Shown here piece after piece: positions 1 to 7,424 of a DNA stretch of 15,616 nucleotides. The DNA is from SLST01 sp964458555 (GTDB taxonomy: Bacteria > Spirochaetota > Spirochaetia > DSM-27196 > SLST01). The notes beneath the pieces are model-generated. The model worked only from the letters and a program-made list of their open reading frames with translations, was not told the origin of the DNA and searched no databases. The position numbers were made by a program, and so were the translations under genes. The stretch spans positions 1 to 15,616 of the forward strand of contig CAYWJH010000079.1 of the NCBI GenBank assembly GCA_964458555.1, given 5' to 3'. Position 1 is the first letter of the stretch; each line of letters begins with the position of its first letter.

Positions 1-1125
1 CGCCCCGACGTCGACCTCGAGAGCGGCAAGTTCCTCAAGGTCTGGCAGGGCCCGCAGCACCCCGGCATCACCGGGAACATGAGCCTCGAGCTCACCGTCA
101 ACGGCGACGAGGTGGTCGAGTGCAGGACGCACGTGGGCTACCTCCACCGCGGCTTCGAAAAGCTCATGGAGCGCAGGCTCTACATCCAGAACTTCCCGCT
201 CGTCTGCCGCATCTGCGTTCCCGAACCCGACTTCAACGAGTACCTCTACGCCGCGTGCGTGGAGGACCTCGCCGGGATCGAGGTCCCGGAGAAGGCCACG
301 CGGCTGCGTCTGCTCACGCTCGAGATGGCGCGGCTGACGAGCTTTCTCATGTGGATCGGCGGGCAGGCCGGGTCGCTCGGCATGGGTACGATCGGGCAGT
401 GGGCGGTCACGCACCGCGACTACATGCTCGACCTCTTCGAGGAGCTCTCAGGCGGGCGGATCTACCACATGTACATCATCCCCGGCGGAGTGCGCGATGA
501 CCTGCCCGAGGGATGGCGAGAGCACGCCAGGGACGTACTCGCGAAGATCGACAAGCTGCTCGCCGACATCGAGCTCGTGATGATGAACAACGCGGTGCTC
601 AAGAGCCGGCTCAGAGGATTGGGGTACATCGATCCGGAGATGGTCGATCACTACGGGATCACCGGGCCGAACGCGCGCGCGAGCGGGGTGGCCCGCGACA
701 TCCGCAAGGACCACCCGTACCTCGGCTACGACGAGCTCGACTTCGAGGTCGTGACGAGGACCGAAGGCGACGCGTACGCGCGGCTCGAGGTGCGGCTCGC
801 CGAGATGAGGCAGGCGGTCGACCTCATCCGCCAGATCATCCGGAAGATCCCCGCGAACGGGCCCATCCACACCAAACTGCCGAACGTGCTCCACTGGAAG
901 ATCCCGGCCGGCCAGACGTGGCACCGCGCCGAGTGCACCAGAGGCGAGTACGGGTACATGATGGTCGCAGACGGTACCGACAAGCCGCGACGCGTCTACG
1001 TCAGAGGACCCTCGTACACGCACGCGATGGCCGTCATGGAGGACATGGCGGTCAACACGAACATCGCCGACATCGCAGGCCTCATGGTGAGCCTGCACAC
1101 CTACCCGCCCGAGGTAGAGAGGTAA
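1..1125 (+). CDS. Complex-I/group-4-hydrogenase-like large subunit (NuoD/HycE family), 5' partial
   Basis: The frame is open from base 1, so the true start lies upstream; 374 residues are visible, close to a full NuoD domain. Family hallmarks are GPQHPGITG near the N-terminus, HVGYLHRGFEKLMERR, and a C-terminal RGEYGYMMVADGTDKPRRV followed by a segment matching the NuoD tail (SLHTYPPEVER where NuoD has SLDPVxGDVDR). In complex I this subunit lines the quinone chamber next to cluster N2; in group-4 hydrogenases it holds the NiFe site. Here the His of QHPSTHG is Thr, and the Tyr of the RMDY segment is Val in an ungapped alignment recalled from Thermus Nqo4. A CRIC motif (codons at 205-216) replaces RxCGxC, and the C-terminal CxxC is absent. 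It is therefore probably neither a nickel hydrogenase nor a canonical quinone-reducing NuoD. It may belong to an energy-converting hydrogenase-related (Ehr) or Mbx-like complex. The next gene starts 2 nt downstream. Confidence 0.88.
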   Translation, partial: RPDVDLESGKFLKVWQGPQHPGITGNMSLELTVNGDEVVECRTHVGYLHRGFEKLMERRLYIQNFPLVCRICVPEPDFNEYLYAACVEDLAGIEVPEKATRLRLLTLEMARLTSFLMWIGGQAGSLGMGTIGQWAVTHRDYMLDLFEELSGGRIYHMYIIPGGVRDDLPEGWREHARDVLAKIDKLLADIELVMMNNAVLKSRLRGLGYIDPEMVDHYGITGPNARASGVARDIRKDHPYLGYDELDFEVVTRTEGDAYARLEVRLAEMRQAVDLIRQIIRKIPANGPIHTKLPNVLHWKIPAGQTWHRAECTRGEYGYMMVADGTDKPRRVYVRGPSYTHAMAVMEDMAVNTNIADIAGLMVSLHTYPPEVER

Positions 1126-1127
1126 AC

Positions 1128-3011
1128 ATGAGTATCAAGGACATCATCGCGCCGTTCGCCGTCTGGAAACGCGCCTTGGAAAAGCCCTACACGGTGCCGA
1201 AGCCGCTCGACCAGCGACCGGGTGCCGCCCGCTACCGCGGGTTCCACATCAACGACATGGCCGTGTGCGTCGGCTGCGGGACCTGCGAGACGATCTGCCA
1301 GAACGAGGCGATCGACCTCGTGCCGGCCGAGGGCGAGAAGACCCGCCACGGCGACAGCGGGCTGCGCCCCATGGTCGACTACGGCCGCTGCTGCTGGTGC
1401 GCGCTCTGCGTCGACACCTGCCCCACCGGCAGCCTTGGCATGAGCAACGAGTACCAGTGGGTCTCAGACGACCCCGAGGTGTTCCGGTACGTGCCCGGGA
1501 GCGACGAAAAGCCGTGGGACGCCAACGCGACCGGCTACAACTACGAGCGGCGACAGCTGCGCGCGGAGGGCCGCGGGGCGGCGGTTGCAACCACCGAAGC
1601 CGACGCGGCCGCGCACGACGGACGGGGCGCCGGCGACTACGTCCTCCTCGAGAAGGAACGCGTCGACATGCCCACGCTCGCGCCCGACGAGGGTGTCGCC
1701 GGCTTCCGCGAGCTCGTCCTCGGCTACTCGAAAGAGCAGGCCCGGCTCGAGGCCGACCGCTGCGTCCAGTGCGGCCTCTGCACCGCGACCTGCCCGGCGC
1801 ACATGGACGTCCCCGGCTACATCAAGAGCATCCTCGACGAGGATCTGCCGGCCGGCATGCGCATCGTCTACGAATCGAATCCGCTGCCCGCCTCGTGCGG
1901 ACGCGTCTGCAGCCACGCGTGCGAGTACGTCTGCACGAAGGGTCACGACGGGGGCGAGCCCATCAGCATTCGCTGGCTCAAGCGCTACATCGTCGACCAG
2001 ATCTACAGCCAGGACTACGGCTCGATTCTCTCGGGTCCCGAGGAAGAGAACGGGAAGCGGGTCGCCGTCATCGGGAGCGGCCCGGGCGGCCTCGCCGCGG
2101 CGTACTACCTGCGGCTGCTCGGCTACGCGATCACCGTCTTCGACGCGCGCGACCTGCCCGGGGGCATGCTGCGCTACGGCATCCCCGAGTACCGCCTGCC
2201 CTACGACCAGATCAACAAGGACATCGACTACATCCGCGGCCTCGGGGTGGATGTGAAGCAGGAGTTCACCGTCGGGCGCGACGCGAGCTTCGAGGAGGTC
2301 TACGAACGCTACGACGCGGTCTTCTTCTCGACCGGTCTGCCCAACCCGTACCTCATGAACGTGCCCGGCGAGGACCACCCGCGCGTGCTCGCGGGTCTCA
2401 AGGTCCTCGACGACGTCACCGCCGGGCGCGACCCCGGCGTCGGGCAGAAAGTCGCGGTCATCGGCGGCGGGAACGTCGCGATGGACGCCGCGCGCACGAG
2501 CCGCCGGCTCGGTTCGGACGTGACGATCCTCTACCGCCGCCGCGTCGAGGACATGCCCGCAGACGAGGAGGAGATTCGCGAGGCGTACGACGAGCAGGTG
2601 AACATCGTCGCGCAGGCGATCCCGGTGAAGATCGAAGACGCCGAAGGCGGCAAGGTCAGCATAACGTGGGGCGAGGCAAAGATGGTCGACGACCCGGACG
2701 GCGGCCGACCGCGGCCGGTGCTGCAGGAGGACAAGCTGCACACCGAGGTCTACGACTCGATCGTAAGCGCGATCGGCCAGGACGCCGACTACTCGTTCCT
2801 GCCGGAGAGCTTCCTCGAGAAGGTGGAGGTCAGACGCGGAAAGGTGACGACGAACGACCTGAAACAGACCGGCGACCCGAAGATCTTCGCCGGCGGCGAC
2901 ATCGTGAACCGTAAGCGCGACGCGATCAGCGCGATCGGCGACGGGCACCAGGCGGCGCGCGGTATCGATCGCTACCTGCTCGACTCGAACCGGACGGCGC
3001 AGCGGATCTGA
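1128..3011 (+). CDS. NuoI-type 2[4Fe-4S] ferredoxin fused to GltD/NfnB-type NAD(P)H flavoprotein
   Basis: A 627-aa fusion. Residues 40-105 are a NuoI-like dicluster ferredoxin (C47/C50/C53/C57 and C88/C91/C94/C98-P). Residues 105-190 are a linker. Residues 205-275 are the N-terminal FeS domain of the GltD/NfnB/DPYD family (C212/C215/C218/C222-P, then C257/C261/C265/C269). Residues 311-345 hold an FAD dinucleotide fold (GSGPGGLAAAYYL), 442-475 an NAD(P)H fold (GGGNVAMDAA, then YRRRVEDMPA), and 588-617 the C-terminal FAD motif (AGGDIVN...AISAIGDGHQAA). The ATG at 1128 is preceded by AGAGG and lies 2 nt after the upstream stop; the frame remains open further 5' but reads antisense-like, arginine-rich nonsense there. 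It probably oxidises NAD(P)H and passes electrons through its ferredoxin domain to the large subunit, standing in for NuoEFG. Coenzyme preference cannot be read with confidence. The absence of a membrane segment implies a peripheral cytoplasmic subunit. Confidence 0.9.
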   Translation: MSIKDIIAPFAVWKRALEKPYTVPKPLDQRPGAARYRGFHINDMAVCVGCGTCETICQNEAIDLVPAEGEKTRHGDSGLRPMVDYGRCCWCALCVDTCPTGSLGMSNEYQWVSDDPEVFRYVPGSDEKPWDANATGYNYERRQLRAEGRGAAVATTEADAAAHDGRGAGDYVLLEKERVDMPTLAPDEGVAGFRELVLGYSKEQARLEADRCVQCGLCTATCPAHMDVPGYIKSILDEDLPAGMRIVYESNPLPASCGRVCSHACEYVCTKGHDGGEPISIRWLKRYIVDQIYSQDYGSILSGPEEENGKRVAVIGSGPGGLAAAYYLRLLGYAITVFDARDLPGGMLRYGIPEYRLPYDQINKDIDYIRGLGVDVKQEFTVGRDASFEEVYERYDAVFFSTGLPNPYLMNVPGEDHPRVLAGLKVLDDVTAGRDPGVGQKVAVIGGGNVAMDAARTSRRLGSDVTILYRRRVEDMPADEEEIREAYDEQVNIVAQAIPVKIEDAEGGKVSITWGEAKMVDDPDGGRPRPVLQEDKLHTEVYDSIVSAIGQDADYSFLPESFLEKVEVRRGKVTTNDLKQTGDPKIFAGGDIVNRKRDAISAIGDGHQAARGIDRYLLDSNRTAQRI

Positions 3012-3018
3012 GGCGCGG

Positions 3019-4680
3019 CTACCCGCCGGCCTGCGCTTCGGCTTCGCCGTCGAACGGCATGGGCGGCGGATCGGCGGGGTTGAAGCCCTCCTCGAGGATT
3101 CCCTCCGGGCCCCTGCGCAGCACCGTCTTCCGCGCGCCCTTCTCCGGGGCGTGGAATTCGGTCGTTCCGAAGAGGACCACCGCCCCCTTGTACATCGTAT
3201 CCTCGACCACGAGTCGGCTCTCCCGAGAGGCTTGGAGGTTCTCGCGCAGCTCGTGGAAGCGGTGCCGGGTGTCGGGGAGGCGGGTCTTCAGGTCTGCCGA
3301 CTCGGCGAGCAGCTGCTCCCGGGTCTCGTAGAGCCGATCGTCGGTGTGGCCGTCGACGAGCGCGCGGTCGATCTGCTCGATCCGGTGGTGGACCTCGTCG
3401 AGCCTCCGCTCCGCCTCGTCGACCTCCTGCCGCGCGCCCCTGAACGCTTCGAGAAACTCGGGGTCGACTCCGATCGAGACGAGAGTGGGCGCCTCCGCGA
3501 TGGAGCCGAGTTTCTTGCACCACAGCGAGCCACCGACCACGAGGTTGGAGGCGATGATTTCCGACCGCCGGCCGTTCAACACGCAGTGCCACCAGGCGGT
3601 GACGTGGCAGTGCATGATCGCTTCCTCGACGAAGACGTTGCCGTGCGCGACGATCGTCGCGCCTTCGGCGTACTTCGCGAAGACGTTGCCCTCGCACTCG
3701 ACGCGCGCGGCACCGTTTCCGTTCACGCCGGCCTTCAGCAGGACGTTGCCGCCGGCGCGGATCGTCGCCTTGCCCACGCCGCGGCCGACTTCGACGTCCC
3801 CGTCGGCCTCGATCACGAAGCCGTCGGCGACGTCTTTCTCGACGACGACCGAACCCTCGAACGCGATGTTTCCGGTCTCGTAATTCACCGAATCGACCGA
3901 TACGACCGGCTCGACGATCACCGTGCCGTCGACGAGGCGCACGTTCCCGTCGTCGGTCGCGCGGATCTGCGTGCCGTCGGCGCTGAGCTCGGCGTTCGAC
4001 CCGGCGAAGAGCGCGATTTGCTCGACGTCGGTCGAGGCGGGAAGCGTCTTCCCGAGGACCGTAACGCCGTCGCGCGGCTCGACCGGCGGCTCGAGCTCGG
4101 CGAGCAGATCGCCGGCGTGTACGTTCTCGACGAAGTTGAGCTCGCGGAGGTTGATCCGATCGAACTCCATGACCAGGTACGGCTTCCCGCGGTAGGGATC
4201 GAAGTGGTAGACGATCCGGGCCGATCTCGCGTCGACCGGCGGCGTGCCCTCCGCGACGGTCACCCGCTGGCCGTACCGCTCGTCGCGGACGAGCGCGCGA
4301 ATCCGCTCGGGATCGACACCTGCCCGAACGCCGTTCTCGTCGAGCACCGCGAGCACGTCCTCCGCCGTGGGCGGCGCGGCGCCCTTGCGCGGCGCGCCTA
4401 CCTCGACCCAGGCGCTCATCTCGTCGTCGGACACGCCGCAGGTGATGACCGACGCGAGCCGCTCGCCGGCGGGCCACTCGACGAGCGGCACCGCCGCACC
4501 GTCGGCGCGCTCGACGATCTCCCGTATCGCCGTCGACGAGACGCGCGGCACGCCGAGGATTCGCATCCGGTTCTCCACGTCCTCGTGGTAGACCGGACGA
4601 CCGTCGTCGAGAGGGGGATGCACGGCGAGGTACGCCCAGCCGTGGCGGTAGTAGAGCTCGAAGTGGCCGTCGCTACGCAT
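3019..4680 (-). CDS. FapA/DUF342 family polymerising beta-helix protein
   Basis: A 553-aa protein. Residues 135-215 carry the DUF342 signature region (VAEGTPPVD, INLRELNFVENVHAGDLLAELEPP). Residues 220-400 are short G-N-V repeats typical of a stacked right-handed beta-helix (AGGNVLLKAGV, CEGNVFAKYAEGATIVAHGNVFVEE), ending LGS...TLVSIGVDPEFLE. Residues 410-490 are charged and heptad-like, probably a coiled coil. Family members include FapA, which affects polar flagellar placement in Vibrio, and many proteins of unknown role; I infer only a structural, assembly-type function. No flagellar gene is nearby. An in-frame TGA lies 6 nt before the ATG, so 4680 is the most upstream possible ATG, but no good Shine-Dalgarno precedes it. 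The stop lies 7 nt from the stop of the convergent flavoprotein gene. Confidence 0.85.
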   Translation of the reverse strand: MRSDGHFELYYRHGWAYLAVHPPLDDGRPVYHEDVENRMRILGVPRVSSTAIREIVERADGAAVPLVEWPAGERLASVITCGVSDDEMSAWVEVGAPRKGAAPPTAEDVLAVLDENGVRAGVDPERIRALVRDERYGQRVTVAEGTPPVDARSARIVYHFDPYRGKPYLVMEFDRINLRELNFVENVHAGDLLAELEPPVEPRDGVTVLGKTLPASTDVEQIALFAGSNAELSADGTQIRATDDGNVRLVDGTVIVEPVVSVDSVNYETGNIAFEGSVVVEKDVADGFVIEADGDVEVGRGVGKATIRAGGNVLLKAGVNGNGAARVECEGNVFAKYAEGATIVAHGNVFVEEAIMHCHVTAWWHCVLNGRRSEIIASNLVVGGSLWCKKLGSIAEAPTLVSIGVDPEFLEAFRGARQEVDEAERRLDEVHHRIEQIDRALVDGHTDDRLYETREQLLAESADLKTRLPDTRHRFHELRENLQASRESRLVVEDTMYKGAVVLFGTTEFHAPEKGARKTVLRRGPEGILEEGFNPADPPPMPFDGEAEAQAGG

Positions 4681-4759
4681 GAGTCACTCGACACCAAGGT
4701 AGCGGGCATCGTTCGTCGAAACAACCCTTGCCAAAAACTCCATTAGCTTTTCTTCTACC

Positions 4760-4790
4760 TTGACTCGATCGACGATATCCGCACCATATT
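4760..4790 (+). promoter_or_regulatory. Possible promoter of the 79-aa orphan gene
   Basis: TTGACT at 4760-4765 and CATATT at 4785-4790 are separated by 19 nt, longer than the usual 17. The predicted start is near 4797, giving a leader of about 12 nt. It lies in a relatively AT-rich stretch of the 128-nt gap shared with the divergent fapA-like gene. I see no convincing promoter for that gene. Confidence 0.35.
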
Positions 4791-4808
4791 CACGAAGCAG
4801 AAGAACGT

Positions 4809-5048
4809 ATGAGCGACCGACTGAAGCTGCTGTTGCGCGAGAAGTACAGCCTCGTTCACGTGCCGAACCGTCACAAGGTGGCGCGCTGGGTGGCGCTCAC
4901 GCGCAGCCACATGCGGACCGGCCAGCCCGCGGAGCAGGCCGGCCTGCTCGCCGCGCGTATGACGTTTCCCTACGAAGCCCGCGACTACGCGCTCTACTCG
5001 GCGACGTCGGTGGACGAGCTATTGCTCCACGCCGATCCGGACGGGTAG
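4809..5048 (+). CDS. Small hypothetical protein, 79 aa
   Basis: I do not recognise this protein. It is basic in the first half (RLKLLLREKYSLVHVPNRHK, then VARWVALTRSHMRTG) and acidic at the C-terminus, with no signal peptide, membrane segment or metal motif, so it is probably cytoplasmic. Codon third positions are strongly G/C, like the neighbours, which supports a real gene rather than chance. AGAAG before the ATG is a weak ribosome site. It stands alone between the divergent fapA-like gene and the convergent fuconate dehydratase gene, whose 3' end it overlaps by 55 nt. That overlap covers only the last ~10 residues of the dehydratase, beyond its conserved end. Confidence 0.6.
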   Translation: MSDRLKLLLREKYSLVHVPNRHKVARWVALTRSHMRTGQPAEQAGLLAARMTFPYEARDYALYSATSVDELLLHADPDG

Positions 5049-6319
5049 GCGTACGTCCGCCGCGCCTCGTCGGTCATGCCCACAACGTACCCCGGCACCG
5101 ACGGGGCGGCGACCCTGCCACCGCTCACCGTCGACGGCGCGACGAAGAAATCGGCACAGAACCCGACCTGCTCGACGACGACGCGCTCGAGGCTCGGCGA
5201 GCAGTAGGCGTAGTTGAACGCGGCAAGGTGCGGCACGAGCTCGTCGAGACCGCTGCCCCCGGCGTGCGGGCAGAGGGGAACTCCGTGCTTCGCGGCGACG
5301 AGCATGATCAGGATGTTCTCCGCCGGCCCGATCACGCGGCACGCGTCGATCTGAAACCGATCGACCGCCCCGCCGGCGATGAATTGCGCGGCGAGCTGCG
5401 CGTTGGGACAGTTCTCGCCGGTAACGACGTCGATGCCGACCCGCGCGAGCGCCTCGCGGATCAGGCGGTGGCCGTCGACGAGGTCCGGCGCGGTGGGCTC
5501 TTCGATCCACCCGATGCGGTAGTCGGCGAGCGCCTCCATCCACTCGATCGCCTGCGCGACGCTCCAAACCTGGTTCGCGTCCACGAAGAGCCCGATCTCC
5601 CCGCCGAACCGCTCGCGGATCGCCGCGAGGCGCTCGCGGTCGTGCCCGAGGTCGCTGCCCACCTTGACCTTGAACGTCGTGATCCCGCGCTCGCGGCGGA
5701 CATCCTCGATCTGATCGAGAAGCTCGGCGGTGCTGCTGCCGATCCAGGTCGTGTGATAGCACGGCAGGCCGCGATCCTTCAGCTCCTGCGCGCGACCGCC
5801 GCGCGTGGGCGCATTTCGGCGCAGGATGGCGAGCGCTTCCTCGCGTGTCAGGAGGTGCTCGACGTAGCGAAAATCGAGCATCGCGAGGATCTCTTCGGGC
5901 TCGAGCCGTGCGAGCGCCTCCCAGAGCGGGAGGCCCTGACGCTTCGCCCACGCGTCGAAGACCGCGTTCGCGATCGCGCCGGCGGCCATGTGGTACGGCC
6001 CGGCTCCCGGGGCGATCCAGCGCGATTGCACGGGATTCGCGAGCACGCGCCAGATGCGGCCGAACGCGCCGACGAATTCGTCGAGCGTCACGCCCTCGAC
6101 GAGCGGGGCGAGCTCAGAGACCGCGCGGCAGACGAGGTCGTTCCCCCGCCCGAGCGTGAAGCCGATCCCCGCGCCGAGCGTGTCTCCCGCGGACACCGTG
6201 ACGTAGGGGTTGGAGTAGTCGGTGTGCGGGTTGTTCGCGTCCGACCCCGAGCCGAGGCGGGAAAAGCGAAAGCGGATGTCGTCGACGCGAATAGAGCCGA
6301 TGGCGGGCGAGTTGGGCAT
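4994..6319 (-). CDS. L-fuconate dehydratase (enolase superfamily)
   Basis: A 441-aa enolase-superfamily protein resembling the L-fuconate dehydratase/ENOSF1 group. It would convert L-fuconate to 2-keto-3-deoxy-L-fuconate in the non-phosphorylating fucose pathway. Visible active-site elements are the KxK pair K217/K219 (TTFKVKVG), the metal ligands D247 (VDANQ), E273 or E274 (WIEEP) and E302 (TGENC), D325 (QIDACR) and the catalytic H352 (CPHAGG). The N-terminus (VDDIRFRFS...GSDANNP...DYSNPYV) and IGRGN-like FTLGRGN also fit that family. The conserved part ends near YAYPSGSAW (residue 431); about ten extra residues follow. No fucose transporter, dehydrogenase, lactonase or aldolase lies nearby, so substrate assignment rests on family resemblance; another acid-sugar dehydratase activity is possible. 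The Shine-Dalgarno-like GAGGA directly abuts the ATG, too close to act normally. Confidence 0.87.
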   Translation of the reverse strand: MPNSPAIGSIRVDDIRFRFSRLGSGSDANNPHTDYSNPYVTVSAGDTLGAGIGFTLGRGNDLVCRAVSELAPLVEGVTLDEFVGAFGRIWRVLANPVQSRWIAPGAGPYHMAAGAIANAVFDAWAKRQGLPLWEALARLEPEEILAMLDFRYVEHLLTREEALAILRRNAPTRGGRAQELKDRGLPCYHTTWIGSSTAELLDQIEDVRRERGITTFKVKVGSDLGHDRERLAAIRERFGGEIGLFVDANQVWSVAQAIEWMEALADYRIGWIEEPTAPDLVDGHRLIREALARVGIDVVTGENCPNAQLAAQFIAGGAVDRFQIDACRVIGPAENILIMLVAAKHGVPLCPHAGGSGLDELVPHLAAFNYAYCSPSLERVVVEQVGFCADFFVAPSTVSGGRVAAPSVPGYVVGMTDEARRTYAYPSGSAWSNSSSTDVAE

Positions 6320-6324
6320 TCCTC

Positions 6325-6354
6325 ACTCTACGCCGCCGTCGGCCGCAGCCGCAA
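6325..6354 (-). promoter_or_regulatory. Possible leaderless promoter of fuconate dehydratase
   Basis: On the minus strand, TTGCGG (6354-6349), an 18-nt spacer and TAGAGT (6330-6325) are followed by only five bases before the ATG at 6319. Transcription would begin at or within a base of the start codon. Each hexamer matches consensus only partly. Confidence 0.3.
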
Positions 6355-6438
6355 GCGCGTGGATTTCTGACCGTTCACGTAGTAGTTCACGCGCCACAGA
6401 GGTATATTTGCTGGTGCACGATGTGCAGGGAGGTGCGT

Positions 6439-6960
6439 ATGCGCAAGAGCACGATCGTTTTGATACTTTTGCTGGGTCTGGCGGTGGCGGCGCCGGTGAT
6501 GGCCGACTCGCAGGTCGATATAGGCGTAAATATTCCCGGATGGATCGGCCTCTCGGTGGACGGCGAGCGCGTCACCGAGCAGATCCCGTTCCGGATTCCG
6601 GTTCCCGACCTCATGTACAACTACTTCTTCGACGTAGGCCCGGTCAAGCTCGGCGGCGGCGTGCGGGTCTGGACGCTCATTCTCGCAACGGGCGCCTACC
6701 CCATCGTGAGCGCCGAGTTTGAAACCAGGCGGCTCATTCTCAACGCACACCTTGGAGGGCTTGTCTTCGGTTACCTCACACCCTTCCCCGAAGGGTCAGG
6801 GATCGAGACCGGGCGGGTATTCCTTCCCGAGATCTCGGCGGCGTTCCGGCTGACCGACTGGTTCTCGCTCGGCGTTGCCGCACTCGGCGTCCGCGTGCCG
6901 GAGGTAACCGACGATCGCGGACACCTGATCAACGTCTTCGGCCGATTCCGGGTCAGGTAG
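6439..6960 (+). CDS. Small outer-membrane beta-barrel-like protein with signal peptide
   Basis: A 173-aa protein counted from the ATG at 6439, which is preceded by GGAGG at a good distance. An in-frame ATG at 6421 lies upstream of that site and would spoil the signal peptide. Residues 1-22 are a Sec signal (MRK, hydrophobic LILLLGLAVAA, cleavage after VMA). The mature part alternates polar and hydrophobic residues in strands broken by glycine-rich turns (GPVKLGGGVRVW, LNAHLGGLVFGYL, EISAAFRLTDWFSLGVAALGVRV) and ends in a short strand GRFRVR. This looks like a small outer-membrane barrel or a periplasmic beta-protein; I know no specific function. There is no cysteine at the cleavage site, so it is not a lipoprotein. 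It is a single gene, divergent from fuconate dehydratase. TATATT at 6403-6408 could be its -10, but no -35 is clear. Confidence 0.72.
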   Translation: MRKSTIVLILLLGLAVAAPVMADSQVDIGVNIPGWIGLSVDGERVTEQIPFRIPVPDLMYNYFFDVGPVKLGGGVRVWTLILATGAYPIVSAEFETRRLILNAHLGGLVFGYLTPFPEGSGIETGRVFLPEISAAFRLTDWFSLGVAALGVRVPEVTDDRGHLINVFGRFRVR

Positions 6961-6989
6961 GATACCACCCTGGACGCGGCCTGGAAGAG

Positions 6990-7412
6990 TTACACGGGAA
7001 GCAGCGTCGCCTTCTCGAGTCTGGTTTCGATCTCGACGTTCGCAGCCTCGAACAGCTTGCCCACCGGGCACGCGTTCATCGTCTTGCTGAGCATCCGCTC
7101 GAGCTTCTCCTGGTCCTCGTCGCTGTCCACCTTGACGTGGGCCGTCCCGCGTGTGAAGGTGGGCGCGTCGTCGGGCTTCTCCATCTCGAGCTCGACAATC
7201 ATCTTGCGGTAGCTGCACTTCGAGTTCGTAGCGACGACCGCCCAGATCGTAGAGATGCAGCCTGCGAGCGCCATCGCAGCGAGCTCGAGCGCGGTTGCGC
7301 CCACGTCGTCACCCTTCTTCGCCTCCGGCAGGTCGAGCACAACTCCCTGGTTGCGGCCGTTGTCCACCACCGACTGGTAGCATCCCGTCACGTGTCGTGA
7401 TGTGATCTTCAT
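6990..7412 (-). CDS. OsmC/Ohr-family peroxidase-like protein
   Basis: A 140-aa OsmC-fold protein. The two redox cysteines of the family are present: C52 in ALAGCISTIWA, at the start of the long central helix, and C115 in MNACPVGKLF. The fold's strand motifs are also visible (VELEMEKPDDAPTFTRG, AHVKVDSDED). Family members reduce organic hydroperoxides or act on other reactive species through this cysteine pair in the cytoplasm; the exact substrate cannot be inferred here. AGGAGG precedes the ATG. The gene begins 12 nt after the stop of the arsR-type regulator, so the two very probably form one operon under arsR control. The stop lies 29 nt from the stop of the convergent barrel gene. Confidence 0.88.
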   Translation of the reverse strand: MKITSRHVTGCYQSVVDNGRNQGVVLDLPEAKKGDDVGATALELAAMALAGCISTIWAVVATNSKCSYRKMIVELEMEKPDDAPTFTRGTAHVKVDSDEDQEKLERMLSKTMNACPVGKLFEAANVEIETRLEKATLLPV

Positions 7413-7424
7413 GACTTCCTCCTG

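Noticed and set aside
205..216. CRIC motif read as an active NiFe-hydrogenase L1 site
   Set aside because: Only one Cys is in register with RxCGxC, and the matching C-terminal CxxC is absent.
513..1127. Extension of the flavoprotein frame upstream of 1128
   Set aside because: The extension overlaps the NuoD-like gene and encodes arginine-rich nonsense; the ATG at 1128 has a ribosome site and starts directly after the upstream stop.
1265..2914. Long open frames on the opposite strand or in shifted frames, also at 1464-2948, 3151-4746 and 4760-6370
   Set aside because: They read as arginine-, alanine- and histidine-rich low-complexity protein without any domain and lie wholly over genes with clear motifs; this is the usual shadow coding of GC-rich DNA.
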